From contig JAHWDD010000014.1 in the NCBI GenBank assembly GCA_023897205.1, forward strand, positions 62,001 to 126,000: a stretch of DNA of 64,000 bases, read 5' to 3'. This stretch comes from Exophiala sp. HKRS030. Its lineage: Eukaryota > Ascomycota > Eurotiomycetes > Chaetothyriales > Herpotrichiellaceae. The notes under the pieces were generated by a model. It was given only the letters and a program-made list of their open reading frames with translations, was not told where the DNA came from and ran no database searches. Below, piece by piece: positions 46,101 through 56,402 of the stretch (the first letter of the stretch is position 1; each line of letters opens with the position of its first letter). The translations under genes and the position numbers were made by a program.

Positions 46101-47774
46101 CGGCGGCAGCGAGCGCAGTGGGGGCGTTTCCTGAAGCCCTATCAGTCGCTGATGGTAGACAAGTATGGAGCGCAAAGGAGGCAACAATGCCCACTTCGTC
46201 TTGTCTGGAAAAAAGGAACTTACCTATCGTGTTGAGCCAGACGGTGGACCAGCGAAACTTGGCCTGTAATCTGAGCTCATTGTGCCGCTCATCCTGGATC
46301 ATTCGACTCATTGCCTTTTCGATTCCCAGCATCCGAACACTCTTCAGAGACGATAAGACGCCAGCGGTCAATGAAATGCGTTGTTGTACCGCAGCCGCCC
46401 ACGCTCCTGCTTGGCCCCCGATTGAAGCCGTAATTCGAGCATCGAGAAGAGCACTTATCAAAACCACGGCGATGGGCATCATGGAGACCCACCCAATCTG
46501 AAGGGCTAGAAGACTGATTCCAATGCCCAGCTCCAGGGTTCGAGACCATACTTCGTGAACGAACGCGAGACTCTGGCAGATGCGGTCGACGTCGGTGCTC
46601 ATGAGCGTCACCGCGGCCTGTGGATCCTCGGCGTCGTAAAGAATGATTATCGATTCGGAGTAGATCAATGCTACGAGTGCCCCGCGAATAATGACAATGC
46701 TTCGGTAGACCAGGTGTTTGTACCACATGTTAGAGATCTACATTTCGATTAAAATCAGCCGTCGAGTTCGAGGCGGTTCAAGCAAAGAGTCAGAACGTAC
46801 AGCCAGTCCGATGTATATCACTGCTGTTGCACCAATAAGCCCCGAGCCGATGTCTTCTCCCATCCTCGTATGTGGCTCCCGCAAGAAATTAATCGTTCGG
46901 TGAATCAGGTAAGGCTGCGCAAACAGGAGCATTGCGTAGCACAATCGAGCTGGAACAGGAGCAAGACTTGGATGTCTGTGGGCCCTAAGCAAGGCCCTTG
47001 CTAACGGAACACAGCAGTCAAGCCGCTGACGTTTCCATTGCCTTCTCACTGCATCGTGCAAGGCATTGGAATGAAGCTTCAGGTCGGTGACACCGAGATC
47101 CTCAGGGTCTACGGGTTGCCGGAAGCCTGACCAGAACAAGGCATTCAGCCAGATGAACAGACTGCGATTGAAGATCCCAGAAGTCATCTCCCGGGGCAGA
47201 TCTCGATAACCTGGCTCCAAATAACGCCTCTTCTCCCGTGCTTCCAGCACTAGAGGTAGACTTTCAAGCAGGTTACCACCGTCAAAGCCGTAGCGGTTGC
47301 ATGTGTACCGGGAATCAGGTATAGAGTACGTAGCTCCGGGAGGCCAAGGACAATGGACAACATGAGATAGCAGCCGAGTAAGGTGGACGGCCGAATCGAC
47401 TTGACATGCTCCAGATATGACAGCGCTGGGAGCATCGTGGACGCCACCAACGTAACCGCCGCCGAAGGTATCGAGGCATGTGTCAATTTGTGCGCGTTTG
47501 TAATTTGGATGACGAGAAGAACAAGAGCCGCCCCTATCAGCCCAAACGTGCCCATGAGCTTCGCCGTCAGAATTCCGCGGCCGGGATCGGCCTTGCGGTC
47601 TGAGAACAGCAGGTACCAGGTCCTCCATCCTGCCGCGATGACGAACAGAGCATCGACCGGGATTGACAGGATGCTTTGCTCAAAGAGAAGTGTGAAGTCG
47701 AACAAGCGAGCACATGTTGCTATAACCGGGCCAAAGTTGTTATCGGCCGCTGGCTCGCAAGTATCGGTAGCCAT
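43156..47774 (-). CDS. ABC transporter, ABCC (MRP-like) family, with ambiguous TMD0 junction
   Basis: Architecture TMD0-TMD1-NBD1-TMD2-NBD2. An all-canonical splice model is 47774-47309, 47249-46801, 46737-46224, 46130-43156 (1467 residues, every phase consistent). Introns 2 (63 nt) and 3 (93 nt, in-frame, restoring LNTIGNAPTALAAAVTF) look sound. Intron 1 (59 nt, 47250-47308) is doubtful: its sequence encodes ALTVVTCLKVYL, the expected last TMD0 helix just before LVLEAREKR, so the alternative is a one-base deletion near 47250-47255. NBD1: GPSGCGKST near residue 615, LSGGQRQRIALARAL, LLLLDDVLSALDADT. NBD2: GRTGSGKSSLLL near 1224, LSQGQKQLFGVARA, VVLLDEATSNVDRET. Exports unknown conjugates or metabolites. 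N-terminus FDFTLLFEQSILSIP is the family's. Confidence 0.88.
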
Positions 47775-48497
47775 TCGCTTACTAGATGTTAGGCCGCGAA
47801 AATGACGTCCACGGCTTCAAGTCTTTTTGCGGTCTCGGACGAGGTAGTAGAAAGATAAGATCTAGAAAGCTGAATCAGGGAAGGAAAGCATGGCACGTCA
47901 CTCATGGGGGGTTGCACCGGTACGAATGGCCACGGCCGGGGACAGCTTGCTACTTTGGAATGATATGCTGATATCGTATGAGAAATCGATTGGATCGAAA
48001 GGGCCTATGGTGGTACTCCCTGTCGGTAGGCACTTCATGGGCACCGATATGCAGTTGTGGTGATCATCACATGCTTCGAACGACGGCGGTCACTTAGGAC
48101 AATCTTGACATACCAAACACTCGCTGAGATGGCAGGGATTCCGCAATCCTGAACAGCAGCTTGTGTGTTGTTGATTCCTGGACCAAAAAGACCATCTCAA
48201 GGGCTGGGGGATCTAATCGACGAGGAAAGTACTTGTGGTATTCGAATCCGTCCGAGCTTCCGGTGTTACTGTGACATTCGGCGCTCAATGCTGGTCGGGG
48301 ATGATTGGGCTGGGACAGTTGGTGTCGGCTCTCATAGATGTAGATGCCTTCTGACGATATCCTCACAGTGCTTTATTCTTCGAAGATGTATTAAAGACAA
48401 ACAGAAGGTCGAAGAGTGTCTCGTTTGTGTCATTCTTGGCGTTCCAACCAATTGTAAGAGCCTTTACCATAGTATTTAATAGGTCCTCCTCCGAACA
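47775..48497. other. Intergenic region
   Basis: About 720 bp holding the ABCC promoter. Short ORFs here have no family resemblance. Confidence 0.5.
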
Positions 48498-48899
48498 TCA
48501 CCCACCAGTACGGAGTATATTTGCCTCCTGCACACTTCCTTTTACCGCAACATCTACACCCTGTTGCTGAGTCTGTAGGACTGCGCCTGCTGATGCCGCT
48601 TTCACTCCTTCCGAGTTGAGCCCAAATACGGTGTCCGCCACAGTCTGCAGCCCGACAACTAAGAAGAGGTCTTTTTTCTCGATTCTCTTTTCGAACCATT
48701 GCTAAAACGCCTTGTCGGCACAGAGCGTGGCGAATATTGCGTCCGAGTTGTCAAGCTCGTAGATAACTACCTTCTTAGTTGCGAAAGACATATCATGTTT
48801 TGAGGCGACACTGGTGTTGAACAGGCGCGAGAGAATCGCGCTCAGACCAATCCCACGATCATGGTGTTGGAGATCAGAGAAGTCAGCTATGTTGGTCAC
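48498..48899 (-). pseudogene. Decayed fungal hypothetical protein with in-frame TAG
   Basis: Reading 48899 to 48498 on the minus strand gives a coherent 133-codon frame interrupted by one TAG at 48702-48704. Before it lies KKVVIYELDNSDAIFATLCA and DKAF; directly after it, in the same frame, QWFEKRIEKKDLFLVVGLQT and VADTVFGLNSEGVKAAS. The block KKDLFLVVGLQT resembles a segment I recall from uncharacterised Pezizomycotina proteins often found near NLR or TPR genes; I cannot verify this. The first ATG is internal, and no proper upstream exon is seen, so the 5' end is missing too. Alternatively a tiny intron or a sequencing error removes the stop. Confidence 0.45.
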
Positions 48900-49431
48900 A
48901 AGTACTCCGTATGCCCTTGCCGACTAAGAGCTTCGACCTATCAGATTTTAATTTGTCTTGGTTGGGATGTTTGATATTACTGATGATGTTGCTGCACTCA
49001 AGCGCGTCGCGGGCAAGGGGGTGAGGAAGAACGTTGTGTGGGTGCTTCATTTCGAGTGTCGTATGCGAGTGTCTTGGTCGAATTCTTTTCTGAAAGGAAG
49101 TTCTACTGATAAGAAATCACAGGAAGCTAAGATTGAAGATAATGGCTGGAAGATGCATCGACTGTCTGATCTGTATTCACATGGCTGGATTGTCAAACAT
49201 GTGAGCCAATACGAGGTAACCAGACTGGCCTCTGACTAGGAGCAAAGGTCTCGGATCTAGAACCTCATGGCCACCGATCTCCCGAAGGCCGACTTGAACT
49301 ACCTTTTGATCATGGATATCACATCTAGAGAGTATCTAGCCCATCATGCTTCCTGATTCAGGAAATGAGGAATCTTTACAGGGTGTCATAGCATTCTACA
49401 AGAATGTCTTTGCTTAGGAAAACTTGAGCCA
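48900..49431. other. Intergenic region between two decayed genes
   Basis: About 530 bp. One TACTCCGTA (48903-48911). A 93-codon plus-strand ORF (48958-49239) has no recognisable content; upstream TPR-like remains could extend into this stretch. Confidence 0.4.
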
Positions 49432-50490
49432 ATGGAACTTGTCGTTTACTGGTTGAATCTGAGCAACGCCTTATCGGAACTCGTTGAGCAAGAATGTGAT
49501 CCCGATATTGCAAAAGAGGCCTTCGAGGCTGGCGAAGAAGCCTTCAAGAGGATAGATTCTTGTGATGATGCTTTTCCTGGGCCATCTTCGGATTTTTTGG
49601 CCTCATACTTGACGGGATTTGAGTTGAAGGAAATAAGACCTATCTACAACATGCAATCACAGCTATTCGTACTGCAGTCAACGCCACGGCGATCGGCAAT
49701 GCGAGGAGATGTGCAAGAATCACAGATCTATGCAATACCCTGTGCTCTGCCTTTGATGCTTACGGAAAACGTGGCTATATTGACGAGGCCGAAAAAGTGG
49801 GCCAGCAAGTGCTAGATAACTCGCGTGCTGACGCAGGTGATCGTGCCAGAGCTATGAGCAATCCAGGTCGGGCATTTGGGCTGAGATATGACGCCTTTCG
49901 AGTCCAGAGCGATATCTTTGCCCCTGTCGACTTCGCCAGATCTGCCATGGACACCGTCGAAGACCTAAATATCAGGTTTATGTGCAAGAGCAACCTTATG
50001 GGAGATATGATCTCTGTTGCTGAAAGAAATCGCACCTGTGGATTCCGCTCCCGAGCTTGGGACGGATATATACGATGAATCTGAGGGTACGGATAGGGCT
50101 GTGTGCGCTCACAATATGAGCTACCTGCATCGTTTGCGGTCTAAGAGAGGCAGTGACGATGGTGTCATGCTGGCTGTTGACGTGGCGGATTTGCAATCAG
50201 CAGTTGACCTCGCGACTGAAGCTATCGATGCATACCCGGGAGAAGGTTTCACCTTGTCCATGTACGAGGACCAACTCGTCCTCTGTCTCAACCACGCCTA
50301 TCATGCGTCTTCTGCAAACTCTGACAAACTCCCGTTGGCTATTCACTACGCCGAGAATGCTGTCTCTAGAGCAGATGAAGATGACTCGGTCCGCGGGAAG
50401 GTCCTACGCAAAGAGATCTATCAGGTCACGAGAAACCTGATTGTGAACATACAAGTTAATCGAGATTCAACACTGAAGGAATACTCTTGA
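49432..50490 (+). pseudogene. Frameshifted TPR-like gene remnant
   Basis: Three consecutive reading frames carry TPR-like helices that together read as one protein. Frame 1 (49432 to about 49640): LVVYWLNLSNALSELVEQEC, DIAKEAFEAGEEAFKRIDSC. Frame 2 (about 49640-50010): HAITAIRTAVNATAIGNARR, SAFDAYGKRGYIDEAEKVGQ, VDFARSAMDTVEDLNI. Frame 3 (about 50017-50490): VDLATEAIDAYPGEGFTLSM, LPLAIHYAENAVSRADED. Repeats of this kind are found in the TPR arms of fungal NLR and CHAT proteins. Frame changes near 49640 and 50015 lack convincing GT-AG introns, so I read them as disabling indels. No downstream effector domain remains. The upstream part also shows stops. Confidence 0.55.
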
Positions 50491-50757
50491 TTAAATGAAA
50501 TCACGCTTGATAGTGACAGAATCGACACGGTATGTTTGGAATAAGGACAGACAGCAGACTTCCGTCATACCTAGTAGCTTTCTTGACAGAACTATTGGAT
50601 GACACCTCACGGAATTACCATCACTGGGTGACGTTATCAGTGTGAGAAGCATAGCGCTTAGCCAGACTTCACAATCTACCACTCAGACGCCTGCACTCTT
50701 CAGGAGTACACAAGGGTGAGGAAAGTCGGCTACACTCTTGTTCAAGTAGATAAATTT

Positions 50758-52119
50758 TCATACCTTTTTGAGCAACTTTTTCTCGACGAATAATCTTGCG
50801 ACAAGTACAAACCCCGAGCTCACTGTCGCGATGCCACCCGCATAGAAGATCGCAGGACGGTACGCATCAACCCCACGATAACCATCCTTTGCTGCCCCAC
50901 TTGCTTCCAACAAGAATCCCGCAATAGGCGTGCCCATGAGATACCCGGCAGTCCAGCCGGTGATGCTTAGGCTCATGCCGGTCGCGGCAAACCGTGGATC
51001 CACCATCGATACAACCACAATCGGCAGTGTGGTGAAGAAGGCGCCATTGGAAACACCGTTGAGCGTGGCGAAGACAACAAGCGCCTGAAGAGTTGAGGAG
51101 ACGGGCCAGATGGCGAGTGTCGTCACAGCATTCAGCACGACGGTAATGGCGAATGTATTGAGTGGCCCTATGCGGTCACACAGCGGGCCAGCAAGGAAGC
51201 GCCCAACGGTGTTGCACGCGTTGAAGCCGGTGACCAGACCAGCGCCAACTTTGCTGGAGAAGCCGACGGACCTGGCGAAGAGTGGTAAGAAGAAGGGCGG
51301 GACAAAAAGGGTGAAGGTCAGCGTGGCGCCAGCAAGGAAAACGGCCGCAAAGGGAATGTTCCTGAACAATGTCAAATCCAGGACCGGGACATTGGGTATG
51401 CGAGTGCGCTCCTTGATGGCCAACGCCGCCGGGACTCCGGTTGCGATGATCATCATCCCCAAAATGCGGAGTGTCCAGGCCACGCCGACCTCATTGATCA
51501 ACGACTCGGTACAGATGGACAGGATGGTGGCGCCGAGGCCTCCGCCCAACTTGACCACCGCATTGGCAAGACCGAGACGCCTACTGAAATACTGCATTGG
51601 CATCACGTTGGAGGCCGTGTAGCAGAGGCAGTCGCCGGCGCCGAGGACAAGGCCGAATGTCTGAAAGAGTCCGGCGACATTGTTCGTCGTGAAGCCTGAC
51701 GTGAAGGTTCCGATACCCAGAAGCAAGATGCCGAGGGTCGCCACATTCCGAATGCCCATGAGCCGCATAAAACGTACAGCCACGAGGCCGAACGCGACAC
51801 AGATCGTGATGCCGAGACTGCCAATGAAGGCAGCGGTGGCGGGAGCCGTGCCTTTGAGTGTCGACGAAAGCAAGGCGGTCTGTATGATGCCCCACGAGCC
51901 GGTCAGGCCGCTGAACCAGAAGGTTATCACGGAGCAAGCGAATATCACAACCCAACCGTAGCCACCTTCCGGCACTGCTGTAGTCGCACCATGAGGGCCC
52001 GGATCCTCGAATTGCAACTGGACACGGCTGCTTGCTGATTGAAGCTGATCTTGACTATTAGACTGTTCGGAGAGGCCAACTCCGTCCCTGAGTGGAAGCA
52101 CGGAGGTAGTGGCCGACAT
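50758..52119 (-). CDS. MFS transporter, monocarboxylate (MCT) type
   Basis: Single exon, 453 residues from the ATG at 52119. Fungal monocarboxylate-transporter-like permeases have 12 membrane helices; here the first follows PEGGYGWVVIFACSVITFWF, the family's conserved entry motif. Others include VGRFLAGPLCDRIGPLNTFA (the loop 8-9 MFS motif) and a C-terminal helix pair ending in a basic tail (FVEKKLLKKV). The N-terminal 60 residues are hydrophilic and cytosolic. Members move monocarboxylates, riboflavin or unknown compounds at the plasma membrane; yeast members do not carry lactate or pyruvate well, so the substrate is open. The frame is open further upstream without an ATG. Confidence 0.9.
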   Translation of the reverse strand: MSATTSVLPLRDGVGLSEQSNSQDQLQSASSRVQLQFEDPGPHGATTAVPEGGYGWVVIFACSVITFWFSGLTGSWGIIQTALLSSTLKGTAPATAAFIGSLGITICVAFGLVAVRFMRLMGIRNVATLGILLLGIGTFTSGFTTNNVAGLFQTFGLVLGAGDCLCYTASNVMPMQYFSRRLGLANAVVKLGGGLGATILSICTESLINEVGVAWTLRILGMMIIATGVPAALAIKERTRIPNVPVLDLTLFRNIPFAAVFLAGATLTFTLFVPPFFLPLFARSVGFSSKVGAGLVTGFNACNTVGRFLAGPLCDRIGPLNTFAITVVLNAVTTLAIWPVSSTLQALVVFATLNGVSNGAFFTTLPIVVVSMVDPRFAATGMSLSITGWTAGYLMGTPIAGFLLEASGAAKDGYRGVDAYRPAIFYAGGIATVSSGFVLVARLFVEKKLLKKV

Positions 52120-52834
52120 GCGTGCAGCTTCCTGACTAATGGGCTTAAATTTTTTGGAGCCTAGAAGTGAAATCAGACATAAAAAGATGTCAAGAAAGAA
52201 AAATTTCGTCGACTCGGCGTTCACGATCTAGAAAAGATCCACTCCAAGCAAGGGGATTAGGTGGACAAGATCATCAAAAACACATACAACGAACTTGAGG
52301 ATGTCACCAACAAGAAGTCGTCTTGAGGACTTTGTTGGCGAGCGACCGAGGAAACCCATACAGTGACTCAGAAATATGGAGGGTTAACAATTCCCGGATA
52401 GTCTGGGTATCCTGCCGCACCGACCGGCTCCACCTTTCCCTATTTTCTCTCAGTCGGTTTGTTCCACAGCAAGGGTTGGTCCGTTCCGTACAGTATCCTC
52501 CCCCTGTCTCTCTGTCTCACGTCACATTTTCAACAGCGTGCATTCATGACCTCCAACTCATGTCGAGATCTTGGAGCTCTCTCAAATATAAATCGTCTGA
52601 TCCACGTGCTGCCTCTTCGTGGAAATGGCCCCGCTCCAACAGGGGCGAAAGTTGCCTCTTCTCGCGACGCCTTGATGCCTCTCGCTCTTTGCCCACAGCT
52701 GTGCTGGCAGCGCGGGCCCTGAACGATATGTACGACAGCATCGCCCACATCGTCCACATGCCGACCTCACATTTGTCACTTCCTGCGATCTCTCTTCACT
52801 CTTTTCGGTTGTCCTCCTCGTGCCATCGAGCTAT
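52120..52834. other. Intergenic, divergent promoter region
   Basis: About 715 bp with CT-rich tracts near 52400-52530, upstream of the MCT gene and the hypothetical at 52835. A 177-codon plus-strand ORF here looks fortuitous. Extra 5' exons of the hypothetical could lie here. Confidence 0.5.
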
Positions 52835-53212
52835 ATGCCTCATCACAAGAGGTTAATTACCGTCAATCTGAGTTCTGGGGGTTCATATTCCAGTCATACT
52901 ACTGAGGATGTCTGCACCCTCGACGACCTCGCCCGAAAATATGAGGAGGCTTTGTTGGAGACCTGTCTCACAACGTTGTATGTACCGAAGATTATCTACC
53001 ACGTTGAAAGCATTCAGCGACTCTTCGAGGGGTATGTGACTTGACCTGATTGGACCGAGCTGCTATTGATTGTACAAAGATACCATGGCAAGGTCCATCT
53101 TGATCCAAAGGTGACCCTTGGCGAGTGCGGCACGGCTCGGATGGAGAACTTCCGGCATTGGTTGCTCCAGACCTTCACTGTCAAGAAAATCAGCATGAAG
53201 GACATCATCTAG
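52835..53212 (+). CDS. Short hypothetical protein, two exons
   Basis: Model 52835-53031 and 53080-53212, 109 residues. The 48-nt intron has a gtatgt donor and an acaaag acceptor, and splicing gives RLFEG-YHGKVHLDPKVTLG, a smooth junction; the second exon then runs to a TAG as WLLQTFTVKKISMKDII. The first exon holds LDDLARKYEEALLETCL, an amphipathic helix. I do not recognise the family. The splice coherence is the main argument for a gene; the start is uncertain and earlier exons may exist. It may also be a fragment of a larger decayed gene, given the nearby remnants. Confidence 0.4.
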
Positions 53213-53845
53213 ACAACCCTTTCGTCTGCAGATCCAAATAGCAGTGTCTCTACCTGAACGCGAATGTCTTCTGGTCTTCTGGGCGGTCATACTATCTCGT
53301 CGTGCCACGGTTACTTCAAGTGACAGAGAAAAAGAATGAGCGGCCTCATGCACTTCTGCTATCACTGAAACTTAAGCGTTTAGATAATGGGAACATGTGA
53401 TATTATGAAATGCGAACAAGAGAGTCCCAAAGTTTCTTGGTAACTTATTAAAATAGCTTCTTTAATCCTTACTAACTTTATGGGTTTATCGCTACAGACT
53501 AATGACATGGTATATTATCTAGATGTATACAAAAGAAAGACTAGTAAATAACGTCATATCATTTCACATGGTAAAGCTTACTTTCGTTTATACTATAACA
53601 GGAGTAGATGAGGAAGCACCAGGGGCACTCAGAGCATGTCTGTAACTTGACAACAACAACCTCAAACTCAGGATCTTGAAAGGTTGTCCTGACATGTTTT
53701 CATTGCCAGGGGATTTGATCATGTTGAGGGTGGATGTGTGGGCCGATTGTGTTATATTGTATCCTTACATCTGTAATGTAGGGATAGAGAGGTGGAGCAT
53801 TCTGCCGGATATTTTGCCGGCATCGATGTTTCCATACTGCTTCGA
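53213..53845. other. AT-rich intergenic region
   Basis: 633 bp between convergent genes, noticeably AT-rich from 53400 to 53600. Nothing identified. Confidence 0.5.
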
Positions 53846-54703
53846 CTAAAATTTTTCTCTTGCAGGTCTCATGTCCAACTCGTGAACCCACAAGTCACAG
53901 GATTGATTCATGCACTGTAGGTAGAGCTTTCCCACGCTCTCTGCCCGAATCCTCTCGCCGAGTTTGACTTTGCTCATCATCTCCTTCCGAGCTTCCTCTT
54001 TCGCCCGGCCATCTTCACCTTCCTTCGTCAAAATAACCTCGGTGGTGTCGGCGTCGACGATCCCACCGTTCGCAATGGCATGGACGACGTGGATCCCCCG
54101 GGGACTGTATTCTCTCGCCAGACTCTGCGCCAGCATCCTCACACCGGCTCTTCCGGCGCCGTACGCGGCGTAACCTGGGTTCGTCCGCAACGCGCCCAAC
54201 GTACCCGTGAAAATGATGGTTCCCTTTTTGATCATGACTTCTGCCGTGTCGGACGGAGAAGAATCGGTGGCGGGGGTCGTGTCAGAGGCATACTGCGACA
54301 ACATCCACTTCGACGAGAGTTGAGCAAACACCATGGCGCCCGTGACGTACGTCTGTAGACTGTCGCCGAATTTGGCGGGGGATTCGTCCGCGAAGGGCGT
54401 CTTGTGGGAGTGCTTGATGTTCCAGATGGCGAGGTTCAACTTTCCCAGATGTTGGGCCTCGGACCACGATTGAATCTCCGAAAAGGCTCGCGTCAAGCTA
54501 CTCTCGGATGTGTCTGTTTGGAAAGCCCGTAGGGTGCCGCCATTAGACTCTCGTGATAGTCGTTCAGCGAGGCTTTCGTCAGCGGAACGAGACAAAAGGG
54601 CCACGGCCATGTTGCCATGGGAAGGGTGGGCGAGGATTCTTGCAATGCCGGAGGCAGTTGTTGGGCCAGCGCCCATGAGGATGACGAGACCAGATGGAGC
54701 CAT
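53846..54703 (-). CDS. Short-chain dehydrogenase/reductase-like protein
   Basis: Single exon, 285 residues from the ATG at 54703. Rossmann-fold SDR: LVILMGAGPTTASGIARIL supplies the glycine-rich loop, AVALLSRSADESLAERL the beta2 region, and LNLAIWNIKHS the beta4 segment in place of NNAG. TIIFTGTLGALRTNPGYAAY leads to the catalytic helix: the Tyr is in AAYGAGRAG, where the usual YxxxK reads YxxxR. The tail RGIHVVHAIANGGIVDAD is normal for beta6. The Lys-to-Arg change may reduce or alter activity; related fungal SDR-like proteins also vary here. An upstream in-frame-type exon (54824-54766) followed by gtaagc suggests a longer transcript, but I could not join it confidently. Confidence 0.8.
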   Translation of the reverse strand: MAPSGLVILMGAGPTTASGIARILAHPSHGNMAVALLSRSADESLAERLSRESNGGTLRAFQTDTSESSLTRAFSEIQSWSEAQHLGKLNLAIWNIKHSHKTPFADESPAKFGDSLQTYVTGAMVFAQLSSKWMLSQYASDTTPATDSSPSDTAEVMIKKGTIIFTGTLGALRTNPGYAAYGAGRAGVRMLAQSLAREYSPRGIHVVHAIANGGIVDADTTEVILTKEGEDGRAKEEARKEMMSKVKLGERIRAESVGKLYLQCMNQSCDLWVHELDMRPAREKF

Positions 54704-55472
54704 GTGGGTAGTCGTACTCCGTAGTCGAACGAGTGCATACAATCAAAGATGATGATAACACAGCTTACCTGGTCGAAGATTTTCTTCTCATTCAAAACAA
54801 CAACGTGACGTTGAACCAATTCCATGATGTCAATCTGCAGTACAAACTGTGCGGGGATGCATTTAGCGGATACGAGTGTCTACTGTAGAGAATACATCAA
54901 GTGTGTCGAACGGCAACATTCCGTAGAGAGAGAAGAAAAAGGCTCAGTCTTGGCATTGGTAGCCTTGTGGTCTGGATTATGGCAAACATGACTCCCCCCA
55001 CTGCTAACGGGTACAAAGGCGAACCTGTGAAAACCATTGCAATAACAATAACAATGATGATCATAAGTTTATTATGGAGTTGGAAAAAAAAGTCTAGAAT
55101 CAGGCAACTAATTCGTTTGGTCATGCCACCCACGACGGGGCGAGAAGGAATCGATGATTGAAATGTAATGCACAAGTGCTGATAGGCTGAAGGGAGGTCT
55201 CGAGCGAGGCTGACCAATCAGGCACAAGATAACTGTCAGACAAAGCGAAACCCCCGACGTCACTGCCGGAGTTGCACATGTGTATAAATGATCTTCATGT
55301 CCCCCCCCCTCCAAACTTGCCCGTTGTTTTTTTTCGATCATAATACAAAGCATCAAAACAAACTTGACTCTCCATAACATTTCCTCTGCCTCTCGCAAGA
55401 AGTCCAACAGGATTCTCGACACGCTCCAAAACCAACACGATCGAATACCGTACACTCCGTCCTCAATCAAAA
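54704..55472. promoter_or_regulatory. Divergent promoter region of SDR and metallothionein-like genes
   Basis: About 770 bp. It has one TACTCCGTA (54715-54723), a TATAAA at 55283-55288 about 185 bp before the metallothionein-like ATG, a run of nine C near 55300-55309, and a T-rich tract. Position suits a promoter with a long 5' UTR; this is not tested. Confidence 0.4.
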
Positions 55473-55856
55473 ATGGTCAAGCCAACCACCTGCTGCGGCC
55501 GTGGTGACGATTGCGTCTGCGCCCAGAAAGCCACATGCTCTTGCGGCAAGCAGTCTGCGCTCCACTGCTCCTGCGACAAGAAGACCACCGAAAACACTAT
55601 TCAAGGTGCTCGATGCTCATGCAGTAAGTTTCCTTCTCCTGGGGCTTTGCCAGAATACACACTAATCACTCTCCTCTTTTCCACAGGAGCCCGTCCCGCC
55701 GGCCAATGCACCTGCGACCGTGCGTCGACCGAGAACTCGGCCCCTACCGGTGACACCTGTGCCTGTGGTCAAAGAAGCGCGGGAAGCTGTACCTGTGAGA
55801 AAGCCGCAGACGGTGGCCGGTACCCTGACGAGGTGGACTTTACTGGAAAGGCCTAA
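55473..55856 (+). CDS. Metallothionein-like CxC-repeat protein (DUF7871 type)
   Basis: Exons 55473-55623 and 55687-55856, 106 residues; the 63-nt intron (gtaagt...ccacag) is in frame, and if it were retained it would insert a cysteine-free stretch. Spliced, the protein has 16 cysteines in pairs: CC, CVC, CSC, CSC, CSC, CTC, CAC and CTC, separated by Gly/Ala/Thr/Lys linkers (RARPAGQCTCDRASTENS, TCACGQRSAGSCTCEKAADG). This fits a cytosolic thiolate metal-binding protein, and I recall the family as DUF7871. Which metal it binds (Cu, Zn, Cd) cannot be told. Expression is probably metal- or stress-inducible, an inference. Confidence 0.88.
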   Translation: MVKPTTCCGRGDDCVCAQKATCSCGKQSALHCSCDKKTTENTIQGARCSCSKFPSPGALPEYTLITLLFSTGARPAGQCTCDRASTENSAPTGDTCACGQRSAGSCTCEKAADGGRYPDEVDFTGKA

Positions 55857-56402
55857 ACGATCGATCGGTGTCACACACGACACGGAGAATGTTGTATGAC
55901 ATATTTTATCTCTTTCGACGGGATTGGGATGTAGAAGGCGTTTTTGGCCTATGATCACCACAACTGCACTTTGGGGGAGTTTGCACTTCAAGGAGATAGG
56001 AATGCATGCGGTCAATGAAGATTGAACATTGTACGGAATAAATGATATCATCAATAAGACCAAAAAAAAACCATAAATTACTCGGATGTGTTGATGTCAA
56101 TTGACATGAACAATTATGAGGATTCTGTCCCAGCTTCTGTTCTGTGTGTATTTGAAGTGGCAGTGCTTGTGGTGTTCTTTCTTCGCATATCGGATTGTTA
56201 TGTCGATGGATCATAATGAGGGTTGGTCGTGTCCTGCTTGCTATGTTGTAATGTTCCTCGGGTCACGAATACTTTGGACATCTTGGCCCCCTTTTTGATT
56301 CAATCATGGCGACCCTCACCAACAAAATCTTGTCGGTCGCTACATGTGAGACAGCGCCATGTACCATCATAGACCCGTTCTCTCACAATCCTTGCAGACA
56401 AG
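55857..56402. other. Intergenic between convergent genes
   Basis: 546 bp with A/T-rich 3'-UTR-like sequence. No gene seen. Confidence 0.55.

Noticed and set aside
52323..52856. 177-codon plus-strand frame
   Set aside because: Ser/Arg-rich translation of CT-rich promoter DNA, no conserved feature. The frame at 52835 with a coherent second exon was preferred.
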